From Paraburkholderia sp. Ac-20340 (GTDB lineage Bacteria; Pseudomonadota; Gammaproteobacteria; Burkholderiales; Burkholderiaceae): a stretch of 64,000 bases of DNA. The position numbers and the translations under genes were made by a program. The notes under the pieces are model-generated. The model was not told the DNA's origin, made no database searches, and was given only the letters and a program-made list of their open reading frames with translations. Below, in pieces: positions 28,008 to 36,025 of the stretch. Each line of letters starts with the position of its first letter. Within the stretch, counting starts at the first letter, position 1. The stretch covers positions 62,001-126,000 of the forward strand of contig NZ_JAAGPR010000015.1 of assembly GCF_017104965.1 (NCBI RefSeq). Direction: 5' to 3'.

Positions 28008-28976
28008 ATGCTCGCCCCGATCACCCGACTGTTCCCGCTGTGGGCCGTCCTCGTTTCGCTGTTCGCCTACTTCAATCCGGGCGCGGTCGCGCCCGTCACG
28101 CCGCACGTCACCACACTGCTGACGATCATCATGCTGGCCATGGGCGTGACGCTTTCGTTCGCCGATTTCCGGCGCGTCTTCACGCGCCCCGCGCCCGTGC
28201 TGGCCGGCATCGTCCTGCACTATCTGGTGATGCCGCTGGCCGCCTGGGCGATCGCCCACGCGCTGCACATGCCCGCCGATCTGACCGCCGGCATGGTGCT
28301 GGTCGGCAGCGTGGCGAGCGGCACGGCCTCGAACGTCATGATTTACCTCGCGCGCGGCGACGTGGCGCTGTCCGTGACGATCAGCGCGCTCTCGACGCTG
28401 GTGGGCGTGTTCGCCACGCCGCTGCTGACGCGCCTTTACGTCGATGCCTCGATTACCGTCGATGTGCACGGCATGCTCATGAGCATCCTGCAGATCGTCG
28501 CGCTGCCGATCGTGGTCGGCCTGATCGTCAACCGTCTCGCCGGCGGCCTCGTGCGCCGCGTCGAACCGGTGCTGCCGCTCGTGTCGATGGTGTCGATCCT
28601 CGCGATCATCGCCGCTGTAGTGGGCGGCACGCATGCGAGCATCGCCACGGTCGGGCCGATCGTCGCGCTTGGCGTGGTGCTGCATAACGGCATCGGCCTG
28701 CTGGGCGGATACTGGGGCGGCCGCCTGCTGGGCTTCGACGAATCCGTGTGCCGCACGCTCGCCATCGAAGTCGGCATGCAGAACTCGGGGCTCGCCGCGA
28801 CGCTCGGCAAGCTCTACTTCTCGCCGCTGGCCGCCCTGCCGGGCGCGCTGTTCTCGGTCTGGCACAACCTGTCCGGCTCGCTGCTGGCCGGTTACTGGGC
28901 AGGCAAGCCCGCACGCGGCAGCGAGCGCGACGCCGACGAAGCACGCGCGGCAGCTTCGTCCGCGCCGCGCGGTTAA
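28008..28976 (+). CDS. BASS-family (bile acid:sodium symporter, PanS-like) transporter
   Basis: 322 residues, about nine to ten helices. Signatures: [36 protein letters not shown] and [20 protein letters not shown] (the BASS crossover motif). The family moves organic anions with sodium; PanS-type members carry ketopantoate. The ATG at 28008 is preferred to an upstream in-frame start because hydrophobic sequence begins a few residues later. Confidence 0.9.
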   Translation: MLAPITRLFPLWAVLVSLFAYFNPGAVAPVTPHVTTLLTIIMLAMGVTLSFADFRRVFTRPAPVLAGIVLHYLVMPLAAWAIAHALHMPADLTAGMVLVGSVASGTASNVMIYLARGDVALSVTISALSTLVGVFATPLLTRLYVDASITVDVHGMLMSILQIVALPIVVGLIVNRLAGGLVRRVEPVLPLVSMVSILAIIAAVVGGTHASIATVGPIVALGVVLHNGIGLLGGYWGGRLLGFDESVCRTLAIEVGMQNSGLAATLGKLYFSPLAALPGALFSVWHNLSGSLLAGYWAGKPARGSERDADEARAAASSAPRG

Positions 28977-29024
28977 GCGCCGTCGCGCATTGCCCTCGCG
29001 TATTGCCCTCGCGTATCAGGTCGA

Positions 29025-29372
29025 TCACCCGCGCTGCACGCGTAACCGTGCACGCGCGGGCCGCCTGAGCACGCTGGCCGCCAGCCGCTGACACCACCTC
29101 AGCCACGCAAGCTCCGGCGCCATCGGCACGCTCACCTCGCAACTCACGGCCTCATCCCATCCGCCGATCCACACGCGCTCGCCCGGCGCGAACGGCAGCG
29201 CCTCGCCTGGTTCGAGCCAATAGTCCTGCGCGTCGCCCTCGACGGTCATCAGCACGCGCCCTTCGAGCACGCCGATCACCCCGCCCTGTGCCCGCCGCAC
29301 GAGGCGGCAGGCGCGTCTTGCCACATCCAGCCGCTCCACCTTCGCTTCGTCCGCTCGCGTCAGCCGTTCCAT
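29025..29372 (-). CDS. DUF2917-family protein
   Basis: 115 residues; a cupin-like short beta protein with VIGVLEGRVLMTVEGDAQDYWLEPGEALPFAPGERVWIGGW, the DUF2917 core, and a basic C-terminal tail. AGGAG precedes the ATG. Function unknown. Confidence 0.82.
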   Translation of the reverse strand: MERLTRADEAKVERLDVARRACRLVRRAQGGVIGVLEGRVLMTVEGDAQDYWLEPGEALPFAPGERVWIGGWDEAVSCEVSVPMAPELAWLRWCQRLAASVLRRPARARLRVQRG

Positions 29373-29565
29373 CGCCGTCTCCTGCTGTTGATGATGGAAG
29401 CAGTGTTGCGCGCGCAGCACCGGCAACGTTTCCGCCCGACGTGAAACGACGGCGCGTTCGCTCCCGCGCATCACGTTGCGCCGCTTGCCGATAGAATCGA
29501 CGCAAAACGGCGCGCAACGTCAGCGAACAAAACACGCCCTGCGCCAAACGGAGAGGAGAACCCGC

Positions 29566-31257
29566 TTGCACGCCTTCAATGCATTGAACGCCGCCCGACG
29601 GATCGCCGTCCGACGGAGCGCCGCCCGACGGTTTGCCGCCCAACGGATCGCCGCCCGACGCCTCTGCCTCGCGCTCGCGTGCGTGACGCTCGTTGCGGCC
29701 TGCGCCACGCGCCCGCCCGCCACCGATTACCCGCGCCAGTCCACCTCCGCGCTGCCCGCCGCCGATGCCAGCGCCACCGCGCTCGGCACCGCGCTGGCCG
29801 CGCCCGAAGCCGCGCATCCGGGCGAGTCGGGCTTTCGCCTGCTCGCCACCGGCACCGATTCGCTGCAGATGCGCGTCGCCCTCGCCCGCGCGGCGACGAA
29901 GACGCTCGACATGCAGTACTACATCGCCAACGAGGACACGACCGGCAAGCTGCTGCTCGGCGCCGCGCTCTATGCCGCCGATCGCGGCGTGCGCGTGCGC
30001 ATGCTCGTGGACGACCTGAACTTCCACGACATCGACCGGCTGATGGCGTCGCTCAACAGCCATCCGAACATCCAGATCCGCGTGTTCAATCCGTACGGCA
30101 GCACCACCGAGAGCATGTTCACGCGCACGCGCAACTTCTTCTCGAACGTCGATCAGTTCACGCGCCGCATGCACAACAAGTCGACCATCATCGACAACGA
30201 ACTGGTGATCGTGGGCGGGCGCAATCTCGGCGACGAATACTTCAGCGCGAGCCCCACGCTGCAGTTCCGCGATCTCGATGTGCTGGGCGCGGGGCCGGTT
30301 GCGGCGAGCGTCTCCGCGAGCTTCGACGAGTACTGGAACAGCAGCGTTGCCTACCCGCTGGGCGTGCTCAATCATCAGAAGTTCGACGCGCACGATCTCG
30401 ACGCCGCACGCGACGACTTGCGCAAACACTGGCGCGAAACCGCCGATCCCTACAACGCGAAGCCGCTCAACGCCACGCCGCTTGCGCAGCAGATCACGCG
30501 CAACGAGCTGGGCCTCGTCTGGGCCAAATGGCAGTTCGTGGCCGATTCGCCGGGCAAGATCGGCGGGCCGGAGCAAGGCGAACTGGGCGACGCGATGCGC
30601 TCGCTGCTCGACCGGATTCGCACGGCAAAGAGCAGCGTGCTGGTGTTCTCGCCGTACTTCGTGCCGCACGACGCAGGCGTGCAGGAACTGACGAAGCTCA
30701 CGGCGCGCGGCGTGCGCGTGGCGATCCTCACTAACTCGCTCGCCGCCACCGACGCCGTCGCCGTGCAGGCCGGCTACAGCCCGTATCGCGTGCCGCTTCT
30801 CAAGGCGGGCGTCGAACTGTACGAATTCAAGCCGATCCAGCACGAAGGCACGCGCGAGCGGCGCTTCGGCATCACGGGCTCGCAATCGCGGGCGAGCCTG
30901 CACGCGAAGGCTTATGTGATCGACGACAGCACGCTCGTGATCGGCTCGCTCAATCTCGATCCGCGCTCCGCGAAGCTGAACACCGAACTCGCGCTCACCA
31001 TCGACAGCCAGCCGATCGCGCACGAAGTGACCGGCTATTTCGCCCACGCGACCGCGCCCGCGGTGAGCTATCACGTCACGCTCGCGACGCCCGAGCAACT
31101 CGCGCAGCAGCGCGGCACCGTGACGAATTCGCCGCTCGTCTGGACCGATGAGGAAAACGGCATGATCCGCACCTACAACCTCGATCCTGGTGCGGGTTTT
31201 TACCGGAATCTGCTAACCGGGCTATTCTTGCTGTTGCCGGTCGATAGCCAGTTGTAG
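29566..31257 (+). CDS. Phospholipase-D-family lipoprotein (cardiolipin synthase ClsC-like)
   Basis: 563 residues if started at the TTG at 29566, which has GAGAGGAGA six bases upstream. The N-terminus carries five pentapeptide repeats, then a lipobox (LALACVTLVAAC-ATRP), so it is a lipoprotein. Two HKD motifs: HNKSTIIDNELVIVGGRN (HxKx4Dx6GxxN) and LHAKAYVIDDSTLVIGSLN (near residues 200 and 445). It probably transfers or hydrolyses phospholipid head groups at the cell envelope. A start 30 codons upstream is less likely. Confidence 0.9.
   Translation: MHAFNALNAARRIAVRRSAARRFAAQRIAARRLCLALACVTLVAACATRPPATDYPRQSTSALPAADASATALGTALAAPEAAHPGESGFRLLATGTDSLQMRVALARAATKTLDMQYYIANEDTTGKLLLGAALYAADRGVRVRMLVDDLNFHDIDRLMASLNSHPNIQIRVFNPYGSTTESMFTRTRNFFSNVDQFTRRMHNKSTIIDNELVIVGGRNLGDEYFSASPTLQFRDLDVLGAGPVAASVSASFDEYWNSSVAYPLGVLNHQKFDAHDLDAARDDLRKHWRETADPYNAKPLNATPLAQQITRNELGLVWAKWQFVADSPGKIGGPEQGELGDAMRSLLDRIRTAKSSVLVFSPYFVPHDAGVQELTKLTARGVRVAILTNSLAATDAVAVQAGYSPYRVPLLKAGVELYEFKPIQHEGTRERRFGITGSQSRASLHAKAYVIDDSTLVIGSLNLDPRSAKLNTELALTIDSQPIAHEVTGYFAHATAPAVSYHVTLATPEQLAQQRGTVTNSPLVWTDEENGMIRTYNLDPGAGFYRNLLTGLFLLLPVDSQL
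29590..29664 (+). repeat. 15-bp tandem repeat (5 copies) at the 5' end of the PLD gene
   Basis: Five units near GCCGCCCGACGGATC encode AARRI, AVRRS, AARRF, AAQRI and AARRL, placing a poly-basic run directly before the signal-peptide hydrophobic core. Copy-number change would alter the charged N-region in frame. Confidence 0.92.
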
Positions 31258-31442
31258 ACGCATCGGCCGAGGCAAACCGGAAGTCCGCCCTTTAGCCAGA
31301 CCTAGCTCAGCGTGACGTCCTTCGCGGGCGCTCACGCAGGCGCCGCCACGCTGCGCCGCTGCCCAGCCACCTCGCGGACCCGACCCGTCATATGCGGCGC
31401 CGCGCCGAAACACCGGCGCCGCCTCAACATCGGAGTGTCAAG

Positions 31443-32849
31443 ATGACCGCCAGTCATGAAAACGTCAGAATGGAACGCGACACGTTCGGCGAGATCGCCG
31501 TACCTGACGCGCAGCTATGGGGGGCGCAGACGCAGCGCTCGCTGCAGAATTTCCGTATCTCGACCGAAAAGCAGTCGCCCGAACTGATCACCGCACTCGC
31601 GTGGATCAAGCGCGCCGCCGCCGAAGTGAACCAGCAGCTTGGCGTGCTCGACGAAGCCAAGGCGCACGCGATCGTGCAGGCCGCCGACGAGATCGTCGAT
31701 GGCAAGCATGCAGGCGAATTCCCGCTCGCGGTCTGGCAAACCGGCTCGGGCACGCAGACCAACATGAACCTGAACGAGGTGATTGCGAATCGCGCGAGCG
31801 AGATTCTGGGCGGCGAGCGCGGCGAGGCGCGCAAGATCCATCCGAACGACGACGTCAACCGCGGCCAGTCCTCCAACGACGTGTTCCCCACGGCCATGCA
31901 CGTGGCGGTGGCGGTCGGCATCGTCAAACATCTGCTGCCGGCGCTCAAGACGCTGCGCGAAACGCTCGCGGACAAATCGAAGCAATTCGCCGATATCGTC
32001 AAGATCGGCCGCACGCACCTGCAGGACGCCACGCCGCTCACGCTCGGCCAGGAATTTTCGGGCTACGTCGCGCAGCTCGATCACGGCATCAAGCATGTGG
32101 AATCGTCGCTGCCGCATCTGTACGAACTGGCGCAAGGCGGCACGGCGGTGGGCACCGGTCTGAACGCGCATCCGCAATTCGCGCAGAAAGTGGCCGAAAC
32201 CATCGCGAAGCTCACCGGCGTGCCCTTCGTGACCGCGCCCAACAAGTTCGAAGTGATGGCCGCCGCCGATGCGCTGGTGTTCGCGCACGGCGCGCTCAAG
32301 ACCGTGGCCGCCAGCCTCATGAAGATCGCCAACGACGTGCGCTGGCTCGCAAGCGGCCCGCGCTGCGGTCTGGGCGAACTGTCGATTCCCGAGAACGAAC
32401 CGGGCAGCTCGATCATGCCGGGCAAGGTGAACCCTACGCAGTCCGAAGCGGTGACGATGCTCTGCTGCCAAGTGTTCGGCAACGACGTGGCCGTGAATAT
32501 GGGCGGCGCGAGCGGCAACTTCGAACTCAACGTGTTCCGCCCGATGATCGCGCACAACGTCCTGCAATCGATCCGCCTGCTCGCGGACGGCGCGCTCTCG
32601 TTCAACGATCATTGCGCCGTGGGCATCGAGCCGAACCGTGCGCGCATCGACACGCTGCTCAACGAATCGCTGATGCTGGTGACGGCGCTCAATCCGCACA
32701 TCGGCTATGACAAGGCCGCGCAGATCGCCAAGAAGGCGCACAAGGAAGGCACCACGCTCAAGGCAGCGGCGCTCGCGCTCGGCCACGTCACCGAACAGCA
32801 ATTCGACGAATGGGTGAAGCCGGGCGAGATGGTCGGCAACACGAAATAA
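31443..32849 (+). CDS. fumC: Class II fumarate hydratase
   Basis: 468 residues, usual for FumC. Catalyses fumarate to L-malate in the TCA cycle. Signatures: [37 protein letters not shown] (substrate His region), [20 protein letters not shown], and the catalytic-Ser loop [19 protein letters not shown] lies eight bases before the ATG at 31443. Confidence 0.98.
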   Translation: MTASHENVRMERDTFGEIAVPDAQLWGAQTQRSLQNFRISTEKQSPELITALAWIKRAAAEVNQQLGVLDEAKAHAIVQAADEIVDGKHAGEFPLAVWQTGSGTQTNMNLNEVIANRASEILGGERGEARKIHPNDDVNRGQSSNDVFPTAMHVAVAVGIVKHLLPALKTLRETLADKSKQFADIVKIGRTHLQDATPLTLGQEFSGYVAQLDHGIKHVESSLPHLYELAQGGTAVGTGLNAHPQFAQKVAETIAKLTGVPFVTAPNKFEVMAAADALVFAHGALKTVAASLMKIANDVRWLASGPRCGLGELSIPENEPGSSIMPGKVNPTQSEAVTMLCCQVFGNDVAVNMGGASGNFELNVFRPMIAHNVLQSIRLLADGALSFNDHCAVGIEPNRARIDTLLNESLMLVTALNPHIGYDKAAQIAKKAHKEGTTLKAAALALGHVTEQQFDEWVKPGEMVGNTK

Positions 32850-32874
32850 GCCTTTGGCAAAGGGCTGAAACGCA

Positions 32875-32911
32875 AAACGGGCGGCGAAGCTTCTGGCTTC
32901 GCCGCCCGTTT
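32875..32911. terminator. Bidirectional terminator between fumC and the thioesterase gene
   Basis: AAACGGGCGGCGAAGC pairs perfectly with GCTTCGCCGCCCGTTT around a five-base loop; it serves both converging genes. Confidence 0.92.
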
Positions 32912-32931
32912 GCTATTGGCTTTTCAGTGTC

Positions 32932-33435
32932 TCAAACCTGCCCTTTCGCGACTTCATCGGGCTTGAGTTCGACGATCGCATCGAGCGCTTCCTTCACGTC
33001 GAGCGCGTATTTCGCCAGGCGCTTCTGCTCCTCGGTTTCCGGCGTGAAGGTGGGCACGGGAATCGGGTTGCCGTTTTCGTCGACGGCCACGAACACGATC
33101 AGGCAGTCGGTCGTCAGGCGCAATTGACCGCTCTTGGGGTCGCCCGCGTGCACGGTGATGTGGATGTGCATCGAGGTGCGGCCCGTGGCCACCACGCGCG
33201 CGCGCAGTTCGACCATGTTGCCGACCAGGATCGGCCGGCGAAAACGGATATTGCCCACGCTCACCGTCACGCAATAGCGGCCCGACCAGACCGCGGCGCA
33301 GGCGTAGGCCGTTTCGTCGATCCACTTCATCAGCGCGCCGCCGTGGACTTTGCCGCCGAAGTTCACCGAAGTCGGCTCGGCGAGAAAACGGAACGTCGTT
33401 TCCGAACGGTCCAGCGGTTGGGAAGGCGTACTCAT
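32932..33435 (-). CDS. Hotdog-fold acyl-CoA thioesterase (YciA-like)
   Basis: 167 residues. NFGGKVHGGALMKWIDETAYACAAVWSG holds the hotdog-thioesterase active-site region (G-x-x-x-GG-x-LM-x-x-ID), then VGNIRFRRPILVGNMVELRARV and TDCLIVFVAVDENGNPIPVP, typical of the YciA/BACH group. It hydrolyses acyl-CoA; chain-length preference not predictable. The C-terminal 40 residues form a charged helix. Confidence 0.92.
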   Translation of the reverse strand: MSTPSQPLDRSETTFRFLAEPTSVNFGGKVHGGALMKWIDETAYACAAVWSGRYCVTVSVGNIRFRRPILVGNMVELRARVVATGRTSMHIHITVHAGDPKSGQLRLTTDCLIVFVAVDENGNPIPVPTFTPETEEQKRLAKYALDVKEALDAIVELKPDEVAKGQV

Positions 33436-33588
33436 ATCGGCTCCGGCTCGTGGCGTAGTGTGGGATGCGGGCCCGGCGCGCTTGCGCGTGGGCGTCGTTT
33501 TAGGTGCCGTCGATTATACGAGCGCCGAATGTCATACCGGATATCGTCAGTGATGCCACGCCCGAAGCGCGCGTCGCTCCCCGCCGCT

Positions 33589-34620
33589 TCACGCATTCAG
33601 CGCGGAAAATCTGGCGCGATAGTCGGCGGGCAGCACGCCATAGCGGCGTTCGAACGCACGCCGCAGATTCTGCTCGGTGCCGAAGCCGCAGTCGGCGGCA
33701 ATCCGTTTGAACGGCAGGCGCGATTGCGCGAGCGCGTGCGCGGCGGCCTCCACGCGCATCGCCGCGACCGTGCGCGCGGGCGTGCGCCCCACCGCTTCCA
33801 CATAACGCCGCGCGAAGGTGCGCGGGCTCATACAGGCGGCTTCGGCGAGCCGCTCGACGTTCAATTCGATGTGCAGGTTCGCGGCCATCCAGCCATGCAG
33901 CGCGTCGAACGCACCGCCCGCCGCGCTTTGCGCCGCCAGCGCCTCGCTGAACTGCGCCTGGCCGCCGGGGCGCTTCATGAAGACCACGAGGCGGCGCGCG
34001 GCCTGCATCGCGACGGCGTGGCCGCAGTCCTCTTCGATCAGCGCCAGCGCGAGATCGATGCCCGCCGTCACGCCCGCCGAGGTCCAGACCACGCGGCCGT
34101 CGCGTTCGTCGCGGATAAAGATCGGTTCGTCGTCGACATCGACTTGCGGGAAACGCCGCGCGAGCTGCGCTGCATTGCGCCAGTGCGTGGCCGCGCGGCG
34201 GCCGTCGAGCAGCCCGGCCGCCGCCAGATAGAACGCGCCCGTGCACACCGAAGCGACGCGGCGCGCGCGTGGCGCATGCGCCGCGATCCAGGCGACGAGT
34301 TCGGGTTGCAGCGCGGTGTGATCGTCGATCGGCACGCCGGGGACGATCAGCGTGTCGATGCTGGCCGGATCGAGGGTGGCGAGTTTTTCCGCGACCACGG
34401 GCAGGCCCGCGAAGGTCGGCAGCACGCCGCCTTCGATCGACGCGAGCGTCACGCGGTAAGCGCCCGGCTGCGTCGATAAATTCGCCGCGTGCGGCGATTG
34501 CGCGCGCATCGTGAGTTCGGCACGCCAGAACGCCTCGATGGGACCGCAGGCGTCCAGCAGGACAAGATCGGGGGCGACCGCGAAGACGATATGGCGTGCG
34601 TGGGTGGTTTCGGCGTGCAT
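33589..34620 (-). CDS. GlxA-type transcriptional regulator (DJ-1/PfpI domain plus AraC HTH)
   Basis: 343 residues. The N-terminal DJ-1/PfpI-like domain (about 10-190) carries SVCTGAFYLAAAGLLDG with the characteristic Cys at the nucleophile elbow; the C-terminus has two AraC HTHs, LNVERLAEAACMSPRTFARRYVEAVG and LPFKRIAADCGFGTEQNLRRAFERRYG. Such regulators sense small nitrogenous ligands in some species. The target is unknown. Confidence 0.92.
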   Translation of the reverse strand: MHAETTHARHIVFAVAPDLVLLDACGPIEAFWRAELTMRAQSPHAANLSTQPGAYRVTLASIEGGVLPTFAGLPVVAEKLATLDPASIDTLIVPGVPIDDHTALQPELVAWIAAHAPRARRVASVCTGAFYLAAAGLLDGRRAATHWRNAAQLARRFPQVDVDDEPIFIRDERDGRVVWTSAGVTAGIDLALALIEEDCGHAVAMQAARRLVVFMKRPGGQAQFSEALAAQSAAGGAFDALHGWMAANLHIELNVERLAEAACMSPRTFARRYVEAVGRTPARTVAAMRVEAAAHALAQSRLPFKRIAADCGFGTEQNLRRAFERRYGVLPADYRARFSALNA

Positions 34621-34715
34621 GGCGGGGAGCAGTCTTTGAGACTCGACCGCCGCATGATCGCACGCGCGCGACTGGCAGTTACGTCAATCTGCCATCAATT
34701 CCTGCCAGCCTTCGC

Positions 34716-34853
34716 TTACTTGTGAAACGAAATGCCTTCGTCGATCGTACCGTACATGGTGATGCCGCTCGCGCTGCCGCCCGACGGGGGCGAGCCGCCC
34801 GCGCAGGCGGCGCAGAGCAGCGTGAGCGCTGCAAGGGCCAGAATCCGTTTCAT
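34716..34853 (-). CDS. 45-residue lipoprotein with porin-like N-terminal strand
   Basis: Too short for usual ORF filters. The ATG at 34853 has AGG six bases upstream. Reads MKRILALAALTLLCAACAGG with lipobox LCAAC, then GSPPSGGSASGITMYGTIDEGISFHK. The ITMYGTIDEGIS segment resembles the first strand of Burkholderia porins (VTLYGxxDxGI). It may be a tiny secreted lipoprotein or the remnant of a porin fusion. Function unknown. Confidence 0.72.
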   Translation of the reverse strand: MKRILALAALTLLCAACAGGSPPSGGSASGITMYGTIDEGISFHK

Positions 34854-35064
34854 GACTGCCTGTGTGCTTTCAAAGGAGCGGTCATTCTAGCCCTGCGGCA
34901 TGGGGCGGCGCGGTTTCGCCAGCAAGGCGCCTTGCGCGTTCGATCACACGCGATCACACCCGAACGCACGCGACATTTCACGCCAGCCTGAAACGTCGAA
35001 TGCGGCACTTCGTTAGAGTATCGGTATGGGTCGTCGCCCGTACTTATCTCTGGGAGAACCTGTC

Positions 35065-35778
35065 ATGCCGCTGCCTACCGCCGATGAATCCGCGCACTTC
35101 CCCGGTCTCGCGCGCGTCGCCGCACTGCTGGCCGATCCGGGCCGCGCCGCCATGCTGTGGGCGCTGATGGACGGCAGCGCCCGGCCGGCCGGCGAACTCA
35201 CGCTGATCGCCGGTCTTTCGCCTTCGGCCGCCAGCGCGCATCTGGCGCGTCTCGCCGAAGGCGGCTTGCTCGCGCCCGAGGTGCGCGGGCGGCACCGCTA
35301 TTACCGCATCGCCACGCCCGAAATCGCCCAGACCATCGAGGCGCTGATGAACGTCGCGCACGCCACCGCGCCCACGCGGCCAGTCACGCGGCCGGCGCGC
35401 ACCGTGCCCGTGGAGATGCGCCACGCGCGCACCTGCTACGACCACATGGCAGGCGAAGTGGCCGTGCGCGTCTTCGACCGGCTCGTGGCCGGCGGCCTGC
35501 TGGTGCGCGAAGGCGACGATCTGGAAGCGACCGAAAGCGGGATCGCCCGGCTCGCGAGTTGGGGCGTCGACCTCGGCGCCCTGCGCGCGCGGCGGCGACG
35601 CTTTGCCTGCACGTGTCTGGACTGGAGCGAACGGCGTCCGCATCTGGGCGGCGCGCTGGGCGCGGCGCTGCTCGAACGCTTTACCTCGAACGGCTGGGTC
35701 GAGCGCACGAGCCGTCCGCGCGTGCTGCGCATCACGCCGCTCGGGCAGCGCGAATTCGACGCGTTCGAACGCGCCTGA
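35065..35778 (+). CDS. ArsR-family (winged-helix) regulator with C-terminal extension
   Basis: 237 residues. N-terminal ArsR fold (about 15-95): VAALLADPGRAAMLWALMDG, GLSPSAASAHLARLAEGGLL, VRGRHRYYRI. The C-terminal half (residues 125-237) has a conserved C-x-DH pattern (RHARTCYDHMAGEVAVRVFDRL) and ACTCLDWSERRPHLGGALGAALLERF, as in larger ArsR-like repressors of unknown ligand. The Cys residues suggest metal or redox sensing. The start is ATG 35065 with GGGAG upstream. Confidence 0.88.
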   Translation: MPLPTADESAHFPGLARVAALLADPGRAAMLWALMDGSARPAGELTLIAGLSPSAASAHLARLAEGGLLAPEVRGRHRYYRIATPEIAQTIEALMNVAHATAPTRPVTRPARTVPVEMRHARTCYDHMAGEVAVRVFDRLVAGGLLVREGDDLEATESGIARLASWGVDLGALRARRRRFACTCLDWSERRPHLGGALGAALLERFTSNGWVERTSRPRVLRITPLGQREFDAFERA

Positions 35779-36025
35779 AACGCCGAATCACCTGACAAAT
35801 CGCCGACAAATTCATTTAAAACATCCGCAAAATCGGCGTTTTGGGCGACTGTCACACGTTCTGTTACAGAAGGTGCATAAGCGGCAACAAATGCGTGCGC
35901 ATGGAAACACGGGCGTTGGATAAAGTGGGCCACATGACCTTCCCAAATCTTTCCTCGGGATCGTCAGCTGTGCATGGGGCAGCACTCGCGGCTAAAGCCG
36001 CACGTGCTGTCGACAGGAGATCACC

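Noticed and set aside
29152-31098. Antisense ORF over the phospholipase-D gene
   Set aside because: Shadow frame; the HKD motifs lie in the plus-strand gene.
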